DNA of 27,727 nt from Flavobacteriaceae bacterium UBA2000 (GCA_002335345.1 DDCS01000047.1:2084-29810); one strand, 5' to 3'. Positions 15,806 to 24,979 are shown, numbered from the stretch's first letter. Numbers and translations: made by a program. The notes: generated from the sequence alone by a model not told the origin.

Positions 15806-16573
15806 CTATAAGGCCTTAATTTCTTGGGAAGACACCCAGCCCCGGCGCCCATCGGCGAGTTCTATTTCTTGCCACTCATCTTGAGTTTGCAATAGTCTTA
15901 GCTTCGTTCCTGCGTGTAATTCAAACAAGGCTTCATCACTCAATCTTGGTCCTGAACGCACACTCATCTCTTGGGCAAATACAATCGCCCAGCGATATTT
16001 TTGCTTATAGGATTGCGTTTTAACGCCTAAATAAATTGACGCGGCAAAAAGCATTATCGACAAAACACTCATTACGAAACTGAATCGCTTCGCTGCAGGA
16101 GTTTCAACCCAATTAAATCTGATCACAACAAAAACAAAGAGCCCCATAAAAAATAGCCCCAACCAAGCCCAAGTATTGACCGAAAGCAATTGAGCTGAAG
16201 CCTCATCCCATTTCTGAAATAAGGTCTTAGGCTGTTCTCTTATAACATCGACAAGCGCATTTTGAACATAAGCCCTATTGGCCTTGATTTCCCCATCCCC
16301 CGGCGAGAGTTCAAGGGCTTTTTCATAATAATAAATGCTCGAGGCCAAATCATTCAAATGATAATAAGCGTTCGCCATGTTATAATAAATCGCAGCACTA
16401 TGTACCCCCGATTCTAAAACCGCTTCCCAACGCAAAATGGCCTCGTTGTATTGCTCATTTTTATAGAGTTGATTGCCCTGATCAAACCAATTATCTGACT
16501 GGCCTTGACCATGGCCATTTTGCGCGGCAAAAAGCAATATAAAAACCCATAAATAAAGTCCTCTAGCCATCAT
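15806..16573 (-). CDS. batE: BatE: TPR and SH3 domain protein of the Bat operon
   Basis: A 255-residue protein with an N-terminal signal peptide (about 1-23). Two to three tetratricopeptide repeats (about 24-95, WFDQGNQLYKNEQYNEAI and following) are followed by two membrane segments (about 130-148 and 165-183). A C-terminal bacterial SH3 domain (about 198-255, ending GRRGWVSSQEIKAL) completes it. This TPR-TM-SH3 architecture is that of BatE in the Bacteroides aerotolerance operon. Its ATG overlaps the batD stop (ATGA, 16570-16573), so translation is coupled. The SH3 domain suggests binding to peptidoglycan or a protein partner. It is the last gene of the operon. Confidence 0.9.
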   Translation of the reverse strand: MMARGLYLWVFILLFAAQNGHGQGQSDNWFDQGNQLYKNEQYNEAILRWEAVLESGVHSAAIYYNMANAYYHLNDLASSIYYYEKALELSPGDGEIKANRAYVQNALVDVIREQPKTLFQKWDEASAQLLSVNTWAWLGLFFMGLFVFVVIRFNWVETPAAKRFSFVMSVLSIMLFAASIYLGVKTQSYKQKYRWAIVFAQEMSVRSGPRLSDEALFELHAGTKLRLLQTQDEWQEIELADGRRGWVSSQEIKAL

Positions 16574-18345
16574 CTTTTGGTGTTGTTTATCAATGCAATT
16601 ACCTCTTGTGCTTCATTGTAATCATTTTGCACATCCACGGCCGTAGTTGGCGCATATCGCGCACGCTCACAGCGCTCGATCAAACCGATTAATCGATCAA
16701 TTGCGTCTTGGGTGAGTGTTCTCTGGGTCATTAGGGCCCTTATGTTTTCTTTGGACAGTCCGGAGGTTTCTAGCTTCAATTGGGCTTTTAAAAACAGGTG
16801 TAAGGATCGCTCCAAGGCGGCGTAAAACGCCGTGGGATTCTGTTGCTCTGCCTTAGCTTGACTCAGGTACTGAGCAATTAATCGCTTGCGCTTTCTCAAG
16901 TCTCGAGAGGCCGTGTCTCCGAGATAACGATTTCTTATCGCGCTGAGCACAAACCACAATGGCAAGAAAATCAATAATCCCAAGACCCACCGCCAATAGG
17001 CCCAAGTGCCAAACCAAGGGGCGGGGTTTCTAGCGAGCCAATCTGATTGTAATTTGATGTAGCTAAAGCGATCCGTATCCACAACGACCAGATTGGTGTC
17101 AGCGCGCTCATTATTTTGCAGCGCAGATTCTTGAGCCGGACCGTTAATCACAGAGACTATATGGTCTTGGGTGGTTTTGGTGATGTACCGTTCAAGATTA
17201 GGGTCGAAATATGAAAAACTAAGGGGAGGCAATGGATAAGTTCCTTGATTTTGTGGCACTAATGTGTATACTTCAGAAACTGAGCCCCGCATTCCGCTGG
17301 TTCGGGTGCTTATTTTATCATTTCGGGCCGGTTCATAAACCTCAAAAGCGTTTGGAAATTGAGGCTTTGGCAATTCAAAGAGTTTTAAATTTCCCTCTCC
17401 ACGTACCGTTACACTATATTCTAAAGACTCCTGAGCGTCGAGTTCTGATCGTGAAATCGAGCTGTCAAAATCAAAGAATCCAACCGCGCCAGTAAAATCC
17501 TCTGGGCGATTTTCTAAAGGCAAGGGTTTAACATTTATCGTGCGCCTTCCTGCTGAGATGGTCTTATTGACCCGCGTGGTCATAAAGCGTCCAAAGAAAT
17601 CCCTGCGATTCGAACGCACGTCAATAGGCACGTCTAAGGTAAGTGGCTCAATACTGAGTTCTCCTGTTTTCTGTGGGTAAAGCACGGCAGTGCGCAAAAC
17701 GACGTATCGATAGTCTTCGCCTCGATATTGCCCCTCATAAATTTGTAGTTGTCCTTTTTGATCTAAGTTTTGACTCCAAAAGTCAGCGTATTTAGGCGAG
17801 TCTATTTCACGCCAATTACTTGTAATACTGACTTGATTAGACACATACAGCTTATAAACGACGGTAATCGCTTCATTGAGATAGGGATTGGTGTTAGAAA
17901 CCTCTGCGACCAAATGGACATTTTCACTGGCCAAATAATCTGCGTTATTTCCGTCTTTGGGGATTTCCACCGCCTCGGTGACCACAACTTCGACCGGTAA
18001 GGATTTATAGCGCTCCCCATCGACTTCTATCGCCGCTTGACCTATTGTTGCTACTCCTTTTTTTAGCGGGGCTAAGAAAAAACTATACGTTTTGGAATAA
18101 GAGCGCTTTCCGTTAATCCATGAATTACTAATGGATTGATTCGGTCCGCCGAGCACCCGGAATCCTTCGAAGCTAGGCGGCTCAAAATTATCCCCATCTT
18201 GATTCATCTCAAAATCGATCCGCAAACGTTCGTTAAGGCCCAATTTCTTTTTACTCACTTTGGCTGTAAACTCAACTTGTGCTCCAAGACCCATGGGGAT
18301 CATCAAAACAACGACATAAAATATCCACTTCGCCATCACTCGCAT
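16570..18345 (-). CDS. batD: BatD: oxygen-tolerance membrane protein
   Basis: A 591-residue protein with a signal peptide (about 1-22, ending GLGAQ). A large periplasmic region made of beta-sandwich repeats follows to about residue 440. One membrane segment lies at about 453-470 (WVLGLLIFLPLWFVLSAI), then a cytosolic alpha-helical tail of about 120 residues. The N-terminal block VEFTAKVSKKKLGLNERLRI is typical of BatD. BatD and the VWA proteins BatA and BatB are thought to form an envelope complex assisted by MoxR, although no precise activity is known. One base separates it from the batC stop, and it overlaps batE by four. An ATG at codon 4 is an alternative start. Confidence 0.93.
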   Translation of the reverse strand: MRVMAKWIFYVVVLMIPMGLGAQVEFTAKVSKKKLGLNERLRIDFEMNQDGDNFEPPSFEGFRVLGGPNQSISNSWINGKRSYSKTYSFFLAPLKKGVATIGQAAIEVDGERYKSLPVEVVVTEAVEIPKDGNNADYLASENVHLVAEVSNTNPYLNEAITVVYKLYVSNQVSITSNWREIDSPKYADFWSQNLDQKGQLQIYEGQYRGEDYRYVVLRTAVLYPQKTGELSIEPLTLDVPIDVRSNRRDFFGRFMTTRVNKTISAGRRTINVKPLPLENRPEDFTGAVGFFDFDSSISRSELDAQESLEYSVTVRGEGNLKLFELPKPQFPNAFEVYEPARNDKISTRTSGMRGSVSEVYTLVPQNQGTYPLPPLSFSYFDPNLERYITKTTQDHIVSVINGPAQESALQNNERADTNLVVVDTDRFSYIKLQSDWLARNPAPWFGTWAYWRWVLGLLIFLPLWFVLSAIRNRYLGDTASRDLRKRKRLIAQYLSQAKAEQQNPTAFYAALERSLHLFLKAQLKLETSGLSKENIRALMTQRTLTQDAIDRLIGLIERCERARYAPTTAVDVQNDYNEAQEVIALINNTKR

Positions 18346-18346
18346 A

Positions 18347-19210
18347 CTACCAATCTTTTGAGCGTTTTACTTTGGCCCCTTTGGCCTTTTGTAAGTTCAT
18401 CTTGTCCTGCACCTTTTGCTCTTCATTATTCATGGCTTCTAGCAGGTTTTTAACCTGCTGTGGCGACAATTGACCAGGTTTCGGCTGTTGCGGGTTCTGG
18501 CTCTGATTTTGATCATTGGGTTTTTGATTCTTTCCTTGCTCATCGCCTTGTTGATCCTTTGGGTCTTGTTGATCCTTTCCCTGATCTTGTTGGTCTTGAT
18601 TGTCCTGATTCTCGTCGTTTTGGTCGTTTTGATTCGGATCATTTTGGTTTTCCCCATCTTGATCTTGCTGATCTTGTTGGTTCTGATCTTCTTTTTCTTC
18701 CTGATCCTTTTTGTCGTCCTTGTTTTCGTCCGGAGGAGGTGGGTTTTTTTCTAAAAGGTCTTGTGCTACAGCCAAATTATACCGACTTTCATCATCGTGT
18801 GGGTTGCTGCGCAAAGCATCTTTATAGGCCTCAACGGCTTCCTGATACATTTTCTCCTTCATAAAAGCATTGCCCAAATTGTGAAATGCCCGGTGTTTGT
18901 GTTCGTAAGAAGCCGCGTCTCGAGCCGCTTGTTTAAAACGAAATAAGGCTTCATTGTTTTGCCCCCGCAGGTGGTATTCGTTCCCGAGATTAAACGCCCC
19001 GTTCTCACGCTCTCCTAGGGCTAAAGCCTTGCGGTAATCCGCCTCCGCCTCAGCAAAAGCGCCTTCAGCCAAGTGCGTCGCCCCGCTGGACAATGCGGTT
19101 TGAGCCTCTGACGCCAAGGGGGCTTGCAAAGCGGGGTCCTCCTGTGCCAAGAGCCACTGGGGCTGCAACGTGGCTGCAAAAAACCCAGCTAACAAAATGA
19201 TCTGTCTCAT
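18347..19210 (-). CDS. batC: BatC: TPR protein with long acidic Asp/Gln/Asn tract
   Basis: A 287-residue exported protein. The start at 19210 (MRQIILL) puts a signal peptide directly at the N-terminus (to about residue 23) and leaves 7 bases after the batB stop; in-frame ATGs at 19228 and 19240 would overlap batB. TPRs span about 40-155 (GAFNLGNEYHLRGQNNEALF, AFHNLGNAFMKEKMYQEAV). Residues 161-247 are almost only D, Q, N, E, K, P and G. A short basic helical end follows (about 248-287). The order A-B-C-D is that of the Bacteroides aerotolerance operon. TPRs are probably a docking surface for the VWA partners; the tract is likely disordered. Confidence 0.9.
   Translation of the reverse strand: MRQIILLAGFFAATLQPQWLLAQEDPALQAPLASEAQTALSSGATHLAEGAFAEAEADYRKALALGERENGAFNLGNEYHLRGQNNEALFRFKQAARDAASYEHKHRAFHNLGNAFMKEKMYQEAVEAYKDALRSNPHDDESRYNLAVAQDLLEKNPPPPDENKDDKKDQEEKEDQNQQDQQDQDGENQNDPNQNDQNDENQDNQDQQDQGKDQQDPKDQQGDEQGKNQKPNDQNQSQNPQQPKPGQLSPQQVKNLLEAMNNEEQKVQDKMNLQKAKGAKVKRSKDW
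18470..18730. repeat. Low-complexity DNA encoding the BatC acidic tract
   Basis: Degenerate short repeats built on variants of TTGATC, TTGGTC and TTGTTG (plus strand) fill this stretch. They encode the D/Q/N-rich tract of BatC on the minus strand. Expected to be prone to length change by slippage or recombination. Confidence 0.7.
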
Positions 19211-19217
19211 CACGATT

Positions 19218-20264
19218 CTAATTCTCATCACTTTGTTCATTAAACAAATTTAATTTTTTTAACCATTTGGTTTTGCGCTCAAGCATGAATGAGTCGGCCA
19301 ATAACAAAACCAAGGCCAGAACCAAAAACCATTGAAATTGGTCTTTAAAATCGGTAAACTGCTTGGATTCAAACTCCGTCTTATCCATAGCATTGAGTAT
19401 ATCCTGAACCTGCGCGACGACCTCTTTGGTTTGGGTTCCATCAATATACTTTCCCTGTCCCCATTCGGCAATATTTTGCAAATTCTGTGCATTGAGTTTG
19501 GTAATGACCTGGTTGTTATCTTGATCTCTTTTGTAATACTGCAAAATACCGTTGCGTTTGATCGGTATCGGCGCTCCCGCCGAGCTGCCCACCCCAATAG
19601 TATAAATTTGAATGCCCGCCTCTACGGCGGCGGCCACCGCGTCCTGATCTTGTTCTTGATGGTCCTCACCGTCGCTCACGATAAACAGAACGCGATTGGT
19701 CTGCTCTTGGTCATTGTAATACGTCTTGGATAAATTGATTGCTTCATTGATCGCCGTCCCTTGAGAGGAGACCATCTCGGTATTCATGTTGTTTAAAAAT
19801 AACTTAGCCGAAGCAAAATCAGTAGTGATGGGGACTTGTGGAAAAGCACTACCCGCATATCCAATCACCCCAACGCGATCCCCAACCAGATTGTTAATGA
19901 TTTGGGTCACCAATTGCTTCGATTTTTCGAGGCGATTGGGAGCAACATCCTCGGCGAGCATACTTTTAGACACGTCAACAGCAAAGACAACATCGACGCC
20001 TTGACGGGTCACGGTTTCAATCTTGCTTCCCAGTTTTGGATTGACCAAAGCGATAATTAAAGCGGCGATGCATAAGGCCCAGACAACAAATTTTATCCAT
20101 GATTTGATCCACGACTGGTTCGGCCCTAATCGATCCAGTGCTCTTTTGGAAAAAAACTTTTTCTGCACGGACTTTTGCCAATAGATACGCCATAAAAATA
20201 GGAAGAGCGCCACGATGAGTGTCGTGAGTCCGTAGAAGTATATTGGTTCCTCGAGCTGATACAT
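19218..20264 (-). CDS. batB: BatB: von Willebrand factor A domain membrane protein
   Basis: A 348-residue protein starting at ATG 20264; a TTG one codon earlier would also be in frame. Two membrane helices (about 8-28 and 58-76) precede a VWA domain. The metal-ion-dependent adhesion site is DVSKS (near residues 97-101), followed by the TTDF and SDGEDHQEQD loops. A last membrane helix (about 312-330) and a basic tail follow. Its start overlaps the batA stop by one base (TGATG, 20266-20262). VWA domains bind partner proteins through a bound metal; BatA and BatB are the paired VWA subunits of the operon. The order helix-helix-VWA-helix is typical. Confidence 0.95.
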   Translation of the reverse strand: MYQLEEPIYFYGLTTLIVALFLFLWRIYWQKSVQKKFFSKRALDRLGPNQSWIKSWIKFVVWALCIAALIIALVNPKLGSKIETVTRQGVDVVFAVDVSKSMLAEDVAPNRLEKSKQLVTQIINNLVGDRVGVIGYAGSAFPQVPITTDFASAKLFLNNMNTEMVSSQGTAINEAINLSKTYYNDQEQTNRVLFIVSDGEDHQEQDQDAVAAAVEAGIQIYTIGVGSSAGAPIPIKRNGILQYYKRDQDNNQVITKLNAQNLQNIAEWGQGKYIDGTQTKEVVAQVQDILNAMDKTEFESKQFTDFKDQFQWFLVLALVLLLADSFMLERKTKWLKKLNLFNEQSDEN

Positions 20265-21268
20265 CAAATAAAACTTTTAAATAGGGTTTGACGCATTAAA
20301 AACTCAAAAAGCAATAAGCCGAGTGCCACCAAAATAAGGGGGCGATATCCTTCGTCGTACTGTTGATATTTAAACTCTTCCACTTCGGTTTTCTCAAGCT
20401 TATTGATTTCATCGTAAATCTCACCAAGCTTGGAATTATTGGTCGCCCGAAAATAGAGACCTCCTGTGGTTTGGGCTATTTCTTGAAGCAATGCCTCATC
20501 GATTTCCACAGGCACTTTTCCATATTGAAACTGGCCGTTTGGTCTCATGCCCACGGGAGAAAGGGCCAGTCCATTAGAGCCAAGACCAATGGTATATACT
20601 TTAATGCCAAATTCTACCGCCAATTCACTGGCCGTACGTGGATCAATAAAGCCTGAATTATTGACTCCATCGGTCAGTAAAATTATCACCTTACTTTTTG
20701 CGCGACTCTCTTTGAGGCGGTTCACCGAAGTTGCCAATCCCATCCCAATAGCTGTTCCTCCTTCAATAATTGTGTTGTATTCAATGGATTTCAGCGCGGA
20801 TAAGACCAGGGTTTTATCGCTGGTCAAAGGCGTTTTCGTATAGCTTTCACCGGCGTACTCCACTAATCCTAATCGATCGTTAGGACGACTGTTTATAAAT
20901 CGGGCGGCCACCTCCTTTAAGGCTTCCAATCGGTTTGGGGTTAAGTCACGGGCCAGCATACTCGCTGAAACATCGATGGCCATGACAATATCAATTCCTT
21001 TTGAGGTTTTAATCCGCGTACTTTGGTCCACATATCTAGGTCGGGCCAAGGCAATAATAATCAACACCATGGCCGCAAGGCGCAGCACCCACAAAAAAGA
21101 CTTCGCCAAAGACCAAAAGTTAGTACTTCGATCTGCAGTATTTAGGGCAGACATGTTCCATTCAGCATTGTGTCGGCGACGGCTATACCAAAACCAAAAA
21201 ACCATGACGGGCACTAGCGCCAATAACCAAAACCACTCAGGCGAGACAAATTCAAAAGTTCTTGTCAT
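20264..21268 (-). CDS. batA: BatA: von Willebrand factor A domain membrane protein
   Basis: A 334-residue protein with two N-terminal membrane helices (about 10-28 and 56-75). A VWA domain follows with the metal site DVSAS (residues 99-103), TPLTSD and LTDGVNNSG, and a C-terminal membrane helix (about 308-326). It has the same layout as BatB but is clearly diverged. The ATG overlaps the stop of the preceding BatD-like gene (ATGA, 21268-21265) and its stop overlaps the batB start, so batA and batB are translationally coupled at both ends. In the family, BatA and BatB together with MoxR are associated with oxygen or envelope stress tolerance. Confidence 0.95.
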   Translation of the reverse strand: MTRTFEFVSPEWFWLLALVPVMVFWFWYSRRRHNAEWNMSALNTADRSTNFWSLAKSFLWVLRLAAMVLIIIALARPRYVDQSTRIKTSKGIDIVMAIDVSASMLARDLTPNRLEALKEVAARFINSRPNDRLGLVEYAGESYTKTPLTSDKTLVLSALKSIEYNTIIEGGTAIGMGLATSVNRLKESRAKSKVIILLTDGVNNSGFIDPRTASELAVEFGIKVYTIGLGSNGLALSPVGMRPNGQFQYGKVPVEIDEALLQEIAQTTGGLYFRATNNSKLGEIYDEINKLEKTEVEEFKYQQYDEGYRPLILVALGLLLFEFLMRQTLFKSFI

Positions 21269-22947
21269 GGCGTCTCAGGTTTTTGATTGGTCTGCGGAAT
21301 TTCCAACGACACCGAATTAATGATCCGTTCTTTTAGTCCTTGGGCAAATCGATCGTCATCAACAAAGGCCACCATTACCGTTTGTATCCCCCTTTGCTGG
21401 TCAAAAACCAGGAGTTCGTATTGATGAGATTCGGTTCCCACTTGTCCTGATGCATTGGCCACATAAAAACTACCATAAGCCCTTATTCCTTTAATCCCCT
21501 CTGGAGTTTCAAAAGACTCATCTTTTACAATCAAGGTACTTGCCCCTTGCTCTTCTAATAAAACTAAAGATCGGTTTAAAGCCATCGCGATATTCCAATT
21601 CTCTTGGGGCTGGGTTTGGGTGGAGGTTACCGCCACATAAAACTCGTCCTCTAGGGTAAAGGCTTCAAATATTGCCGTACCCCGCGCTGAGAGACTGTCT
21701 TGATCTGGATGGTTATAGATTTTACGCACCAAAATCTCCGGGGATTCCAAGATAACGGCAGGCACCCCATACTCACTTTTATACCAAGGACCTTCAGCCA
21801 AATCGCGCATTGTATTCCCAAAAATCTGATCTTGGGCCTCTTGTGGCCCAACATAAAAGACATAAGCTACCCCGGCTGTTAATAATGCAGCCATAGAATA
21901 AATCCATTGGCGTTTGCGCTTTTGCCTGGCGTGTAATGCGGCTCTAGCCGCTGCATCTAATGCCGCTTGTTCCTCTTCGGGTTCGGGCTCAGGAATACTT
22001 GCCTTTAAAGCCTCAACAATTGTTCTTGCCTGAGTAAAATCCTCTTCCCACTGTGCTTTGGTCACATTGGCCTTGGCAAATTTGATCAAATCAGCGCGAC
22101 GCAAAATCTGACCTAATACGTTAATGGTTTCTATTTTTATATCAAAATGATCCCCTAATCTGTGTAACTCCAGTCGGTCCAATAACTCATCTGTTGTGCT
22201 TTCTAAGGCGCGTGAATCGATTTCACGGTGGATGTATGTTTTCAGGACATCGGTGAGTTCAGTGTACAAGCCTTTAAATCCAATCTGCTCGAGGGACTCA
22301 TGAGCGCTCAGCTTTTCAAGGCGTTGACGCGCCTCTTGATACGGGGGAAGTGGCGGTGGTGCGGGCGCCTGTGCTTCAGACTTTTTTATTCGCCACCACC
22401 AAAATAAAGCGGCGAGTAATGCGACACCAGTAAGAGCTATCCAAGGCCAAATGGGACCGCTCTGCAACGGAACTTGGGCTGAAGGTTTAATGGCAAAAAT
22501 TTGTTGTTGGGTCGTGTCGACAGGAATGGTCAAGACGGCCACATTGAATTCGGGTGTATCAAAGGCACTGTCATTAATCATCACCCTCTGCTTGCTCAGA
22601 CGATGATAACCAGAATCAAATTGGGTTAACCCGTATTTTTTTAGAAGTTGCCAACGGTGCTTATTGCTCTGGTCTCTTAGGGTGTCCACAGCGTAACTTC
22701 GGATCACTTCAAAGGCGCCAAAAGATTTTCCTTCGGGGAACATAACAAAATCCGTGCTGTCTGCTTGTACCTGAATCAAAAACTCAAGTTCTTCACCAAT
22801 CCGCATTTGGGTGGTGTCCACAGAGGCCTTCACCTGGGCATTGAGTTGTTTTCCTATCCCAAGGGTCAGGATCATCAAGAACCCAAAAAACCCACGGCTC
22901 CAAAGTAGGCCCATTCCGCTAGTTCTATGTTTTCTCGCTGTACTCAT
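21265..22947 (-). CDS. BatD-like protein with two membrane segments, between DUF58 and BatA
   Basis: A 560-residue protein. The frame extends to 23031, but that part overlaps the DUF58 gene. ATG 22947 lies 4 bases after the DUF58 stop and is chosen; an ATG at codon 12 (MGLLWSRGFF) is also possible. The signal peptide ends near residue 37 (LNAQ). A periplasmic beta-rich domain (38-165) resembles the BatD N-terminus. Then come membrane segment one (167-185), a proline-rich stretch, a cytosolic helical region (about 205-320; YTELTDVLKTYIHREID), a charged Glu/Ala linker, membrane segment two (349-366) and a C-terminal periplasmic domain of about 190 residues. It is fixed in this operon position in many Bacteroidota; function unknown. 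Confidence 0.85.
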   Translation of the reverse strand: MSTARKHRTSGMGLLWSRGFFGFLMILTLGIGKQLNAQVKASVDTTQMRIGEELEFLIQVQADSTDFVMFPEGKSFGAFEVIRSYAVDTLRDQSNKHRWQLLKKYGLTQFDSGYHRLSKQRVMINDSAFDTPEFNVAVLTIPVDTTQQQIFAIKPSAQVPLQSGPIWPWIALTGVALLAALFWWWRIKKSEAQAPAPPPLPPYQEARQRLEKLSAHESLEQIGFKGLYTELTDVLKTYIHREIDSRALESTTDELLDRLELHRLGDHFDIKIETINVLGQILRRADLIKFAKANVTKAQWEEDFTQARTIVEALKASIPEPEPEEEQAALDAAARAALHARQKRKRQWIYSMAALLTAGVAYVFYVGPQEAQDQIFGNTMRDLAEGPWYKSEYGVPAVILESPEILVRKIYNHPDQDSLSARGTAIFEAFTLEDEFYVAVTSTQTQPQENWNIAMALNRSLVLLEEQGASTLIVKDESFETPEGIKGIRAYGSFYVANASGQVGTESHQYELLVFDQQRGIQTVMVAFVDDDRFAQGLKERIINSVSLEIPQTNQKPETP

Positions 22948-22951
22948 CCCC

Positions 22952-23818
22952 TTACGCTCTGTTTTTGAAATAGCCCAAAAGCTTTTTGACATAACTTTCC
23001 TGCAGACTACAATCAATCGTCCCTGCACCACATTTTGAAAAGGCCTCGTGAAAGGCAGTCACTCTTTTCTGATAAGCCAAATGATGATTTCGCCGCACTG
23101 TTTTACTTCCCGTGTGGATCAGGCGCCGCTCCCCGGTTTCACGATCAAGCATTTCAACCATCCCTAAATTAGGGAGCGCGGCCTCGCTTTGGTCGTATAC
23201 GCGAATCCCTGTGACATCGTGCTTACGTGCCGCAATGCGCAATGGGGACAAGAATGGAGCGCTGATAAAATCTGAAAGCACAAAAACAATCGCCTTTTTT
23301 TTCATCACCGAGGTCAAATATTTCAGCGCGGCCCCAATATCTGTCTTTTTGCCTTGCGGTTTAAATTCCAACAGTTCTCGAATAACACGCAAAACGTGTG
23401 ATTTACCCTTTTTTGGCGGTATGAACAACTCGATCTGATCGGTAAACAAGATTAAGCCTATTTTATCGTTGTTTTGTAAGGCTGAAAAGGCCAGAGTCGC
23501 TGCAATTTCTGTAAGCATTTCCCCCTTAAATTGCTGTTGGGTCCCGTAAAACTCGGACTGGCTCACATCGACCATAAGCATGAGGGTAAGCTCACGCTCT
23601 TCTTCGAACACCTTTACAAAGGGTTCATTATAACGTGCGGTAACATTCCAATCAATGGCCCGAATATCGTCTCCGTATTGATAAGACCGCACCTCGCTAA
23701 AAGTCATTCCGCGGCCTTTGAAGGTAGAGTGATACTCTCCTCCAAACACGTGGTCGCTTAACCGCCGTGTTTTGATTTCTATGGCACGAACTTTTTTTAA
23801 GAGGGTCTTTGTGTCCAC
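22952..23818 (-). CDS. DUF58 domain protein (MoxR-associated VWA-like)
   Basis: A 288-residue cytosolic protein. The DUF58 signature is GRGMTFSEVRSYQYGDDIRAIDWNVTAR, seen in parts around residues 35-62. A degenerate VWA fold follows, with VDVSQS near 88-93 as the metal-site equivalent. The start codon is GTG at 23818; no ATG is available before an in-frame stop upstream. DUF58 proteins nearly always accompany MoxR ATPases and are thought to be their clients or adaptors. It follows moxR by 94 bases, the longest gap of this operon, and is 4 bases ahead of the BatD-like gene. Confidence 0.94.
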   Translation of the reverse strand: MDTKTLLKKVRAIEIKTRRLSDHVFGGEYHSTFKGRGMTFSEVRSYQYGDDIRAIDWNVTARYNEPFVKVFEEERELTLMLMVDVSQSEFYGTQQQFKGEMLTEIAATLAFSALQNNDKIGLILFTDQIELFIPPKKGKSHVLRVIRELLEFKPQGKKTDIGAALKYLTSVMKKKAIVFVLSDFISAPFLSPLRIAARKHDVTGIRVYDQSEAALPNLGMVEMLDRETGERRLIHTGSKTVRRNHHLAYQKRVTAFHEAFSKCGAGTIDCSLQESYVKKLLGYFKNRA

Positions 23819-23912
23819 AATACTGGAATTTAGACTTCAGTTTAATTATTTGATTAATTAATAGAATCGCTCAAAACGGCTTTTCCTTGATTCCCTAATG
23901 CTAAGAGGGGGC

Positions 23913-24917
23913 TTAAGGAACTTCGATTACATCAACGATTCGATGAATCAAGGCCACGGAGGTTACTTCCTCAGCTTCAGCTTCATAAGTAATGCCGACG
24001 CGGTGGCGCAATACATCGTCAACTACCGCGCGGACATCCTCAGGAATAACATAACCTCTGCCTTTTATAAACGCATAACTCTTCGCCGCAAGCGCTAGGT
24101 TGATGCTTCCACGCGGCGAGGCACCATAACTAATCAGAGGTTTTAAGTCGGATAAATTATAGTCCTCGGGGCGACGTGTCGCGAAAATAATGTCTAGAAT
24201 ATAGCGCTCTATTTTCTCGTCCATGTATACTTGACGAACCGCTTTTTGCGCTTTTTTAATTTGGTCGAGGGTAATCACGGGGTTTACAGACTCCAAACCA
24301 CCATTTAAATTCTGTCGAATGATGAGTTGTTCTTCAGCCAATGCGGGGTAATCAATAACTGTTTTGAGCATAAAACGGTCCACTTGAGCTTCAGGAAGCG
24401 GGTAGGTTCCTTCTTGTTCAATAGGGTTTTGCGTGGCCATAACCAAAAATGGTTGGTCGAGCTTAAAGGTCTCATCGCCTATGGTCACTTGGTGTTCTTG
24501 CATGGCTTCAAGCAAAGCCGATTGAACTTTGGCTGGAGCACGATTGATCTCATCGGCCAGGACAAAGTTGGCAAAGATGGGCCCTTTTTTGATGCTAAAA
24601 TCATTGGTTTTGATATTGTAAATCATCGTTCCAATGACATCTGCCGGCAATAAATCCGGGGTAAATTGTACCCGACTAAAGGAGCCTTTCACTGCCTTTG
24701 ACAGTGTGTTAATTGCCAAAGTCTTTGCCAATCCGGGAACCCCTTCAAGGAGTATGTGCCCCTGAGACAATAATCCGATCAGCAGACGCTCAATCATGTG
24801 TTTTTGACCAACAATAACCTTGTTCATCTCTTGTGCGAGCAAATTAACTATAGCGCTCTCTCGCTCAATCATTTCGTTGAGCATTCCTAAATCCTGTGGG
24901 TTCTGATTAGATTCCAT
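23913..24917 (-). CDS. moxR: MoxR family AAA+ ATPase
   Basis: A 334-residue AAA+ ATPase. Walker A is GVPGLAKT (residues 59-66), Walker B LADEIN with Asp122-Glu123, sensor 1 Asn164 in ATQNP, and an arginine-finger region at VDRFMLK. MoxR proteins act as chaperone-like ATPases for the assembly or metal loading of VWA partner proteins. Here the partners would be DUF58, BatA and BatB encoded after it. It is the first gene of the leftward Bat operon; the promoter should lie in 24918-25097, where a perfect inverted repeat is present. Confidence 0.96.
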   Translation of the reverse strand: MESNQNPQDLGMLNEMIERESAIVNLLAQEMNKVIVGQKHMIERLLIGLLSQGHILLEGVPGLAKTLAINTLSKAVKGSFSRVQFTPDLLPADVIGTMIYNIKTNDFSIKKGPIFANFVLADEINRAPAKVQSALLEAMQEHQVTIGDETFKLDQPFLVMATQNPIEQEGTYPLPEAQVDRFMLKTVIDYPALAEEQLIIRQNLNGGLESVNPVITLDQIKKAQKAVRQVYMDEKIERYILDIIFATRRPEDYNLSDLKPLISYGASPRGSINLALAAKSYAFIKGRGYVIPEDVRAVVDDVLRHRVGITYEAEAEEVTSVALIHRIVDVIEVP

Positions 24918-24979
24918 AACTACATCCTTCCATTAAAAAAGACCGAACACTTTAGGTCGATCTTAAATTTCACGTCGCA

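Noticed and set aside
18470..18754. A plus-strand reading frame of 94 codons, almost all Leu/Ile/Val/Phe, looking like a membrane protein.
   Set aside because: It is the antisense of the BatC D/Q/N tract: GAT, CAA and AAC codons read backwards give hydrophobic codons. It has no plausible boundaries of its own.
22948..23031. Upstream extension of the BatD-like frame into the DUF58 gene.
   Set aside because: It overlaps the conserved end of DUF58 and adds residues before the signal peptide.
24935..24960. GACC/GGTC hairpin followed by T-run on the minus strand just upstream of moxR.
   Set aside because: Only four base pairs with a ten-base loop; too weak for a terminator or attenuator.
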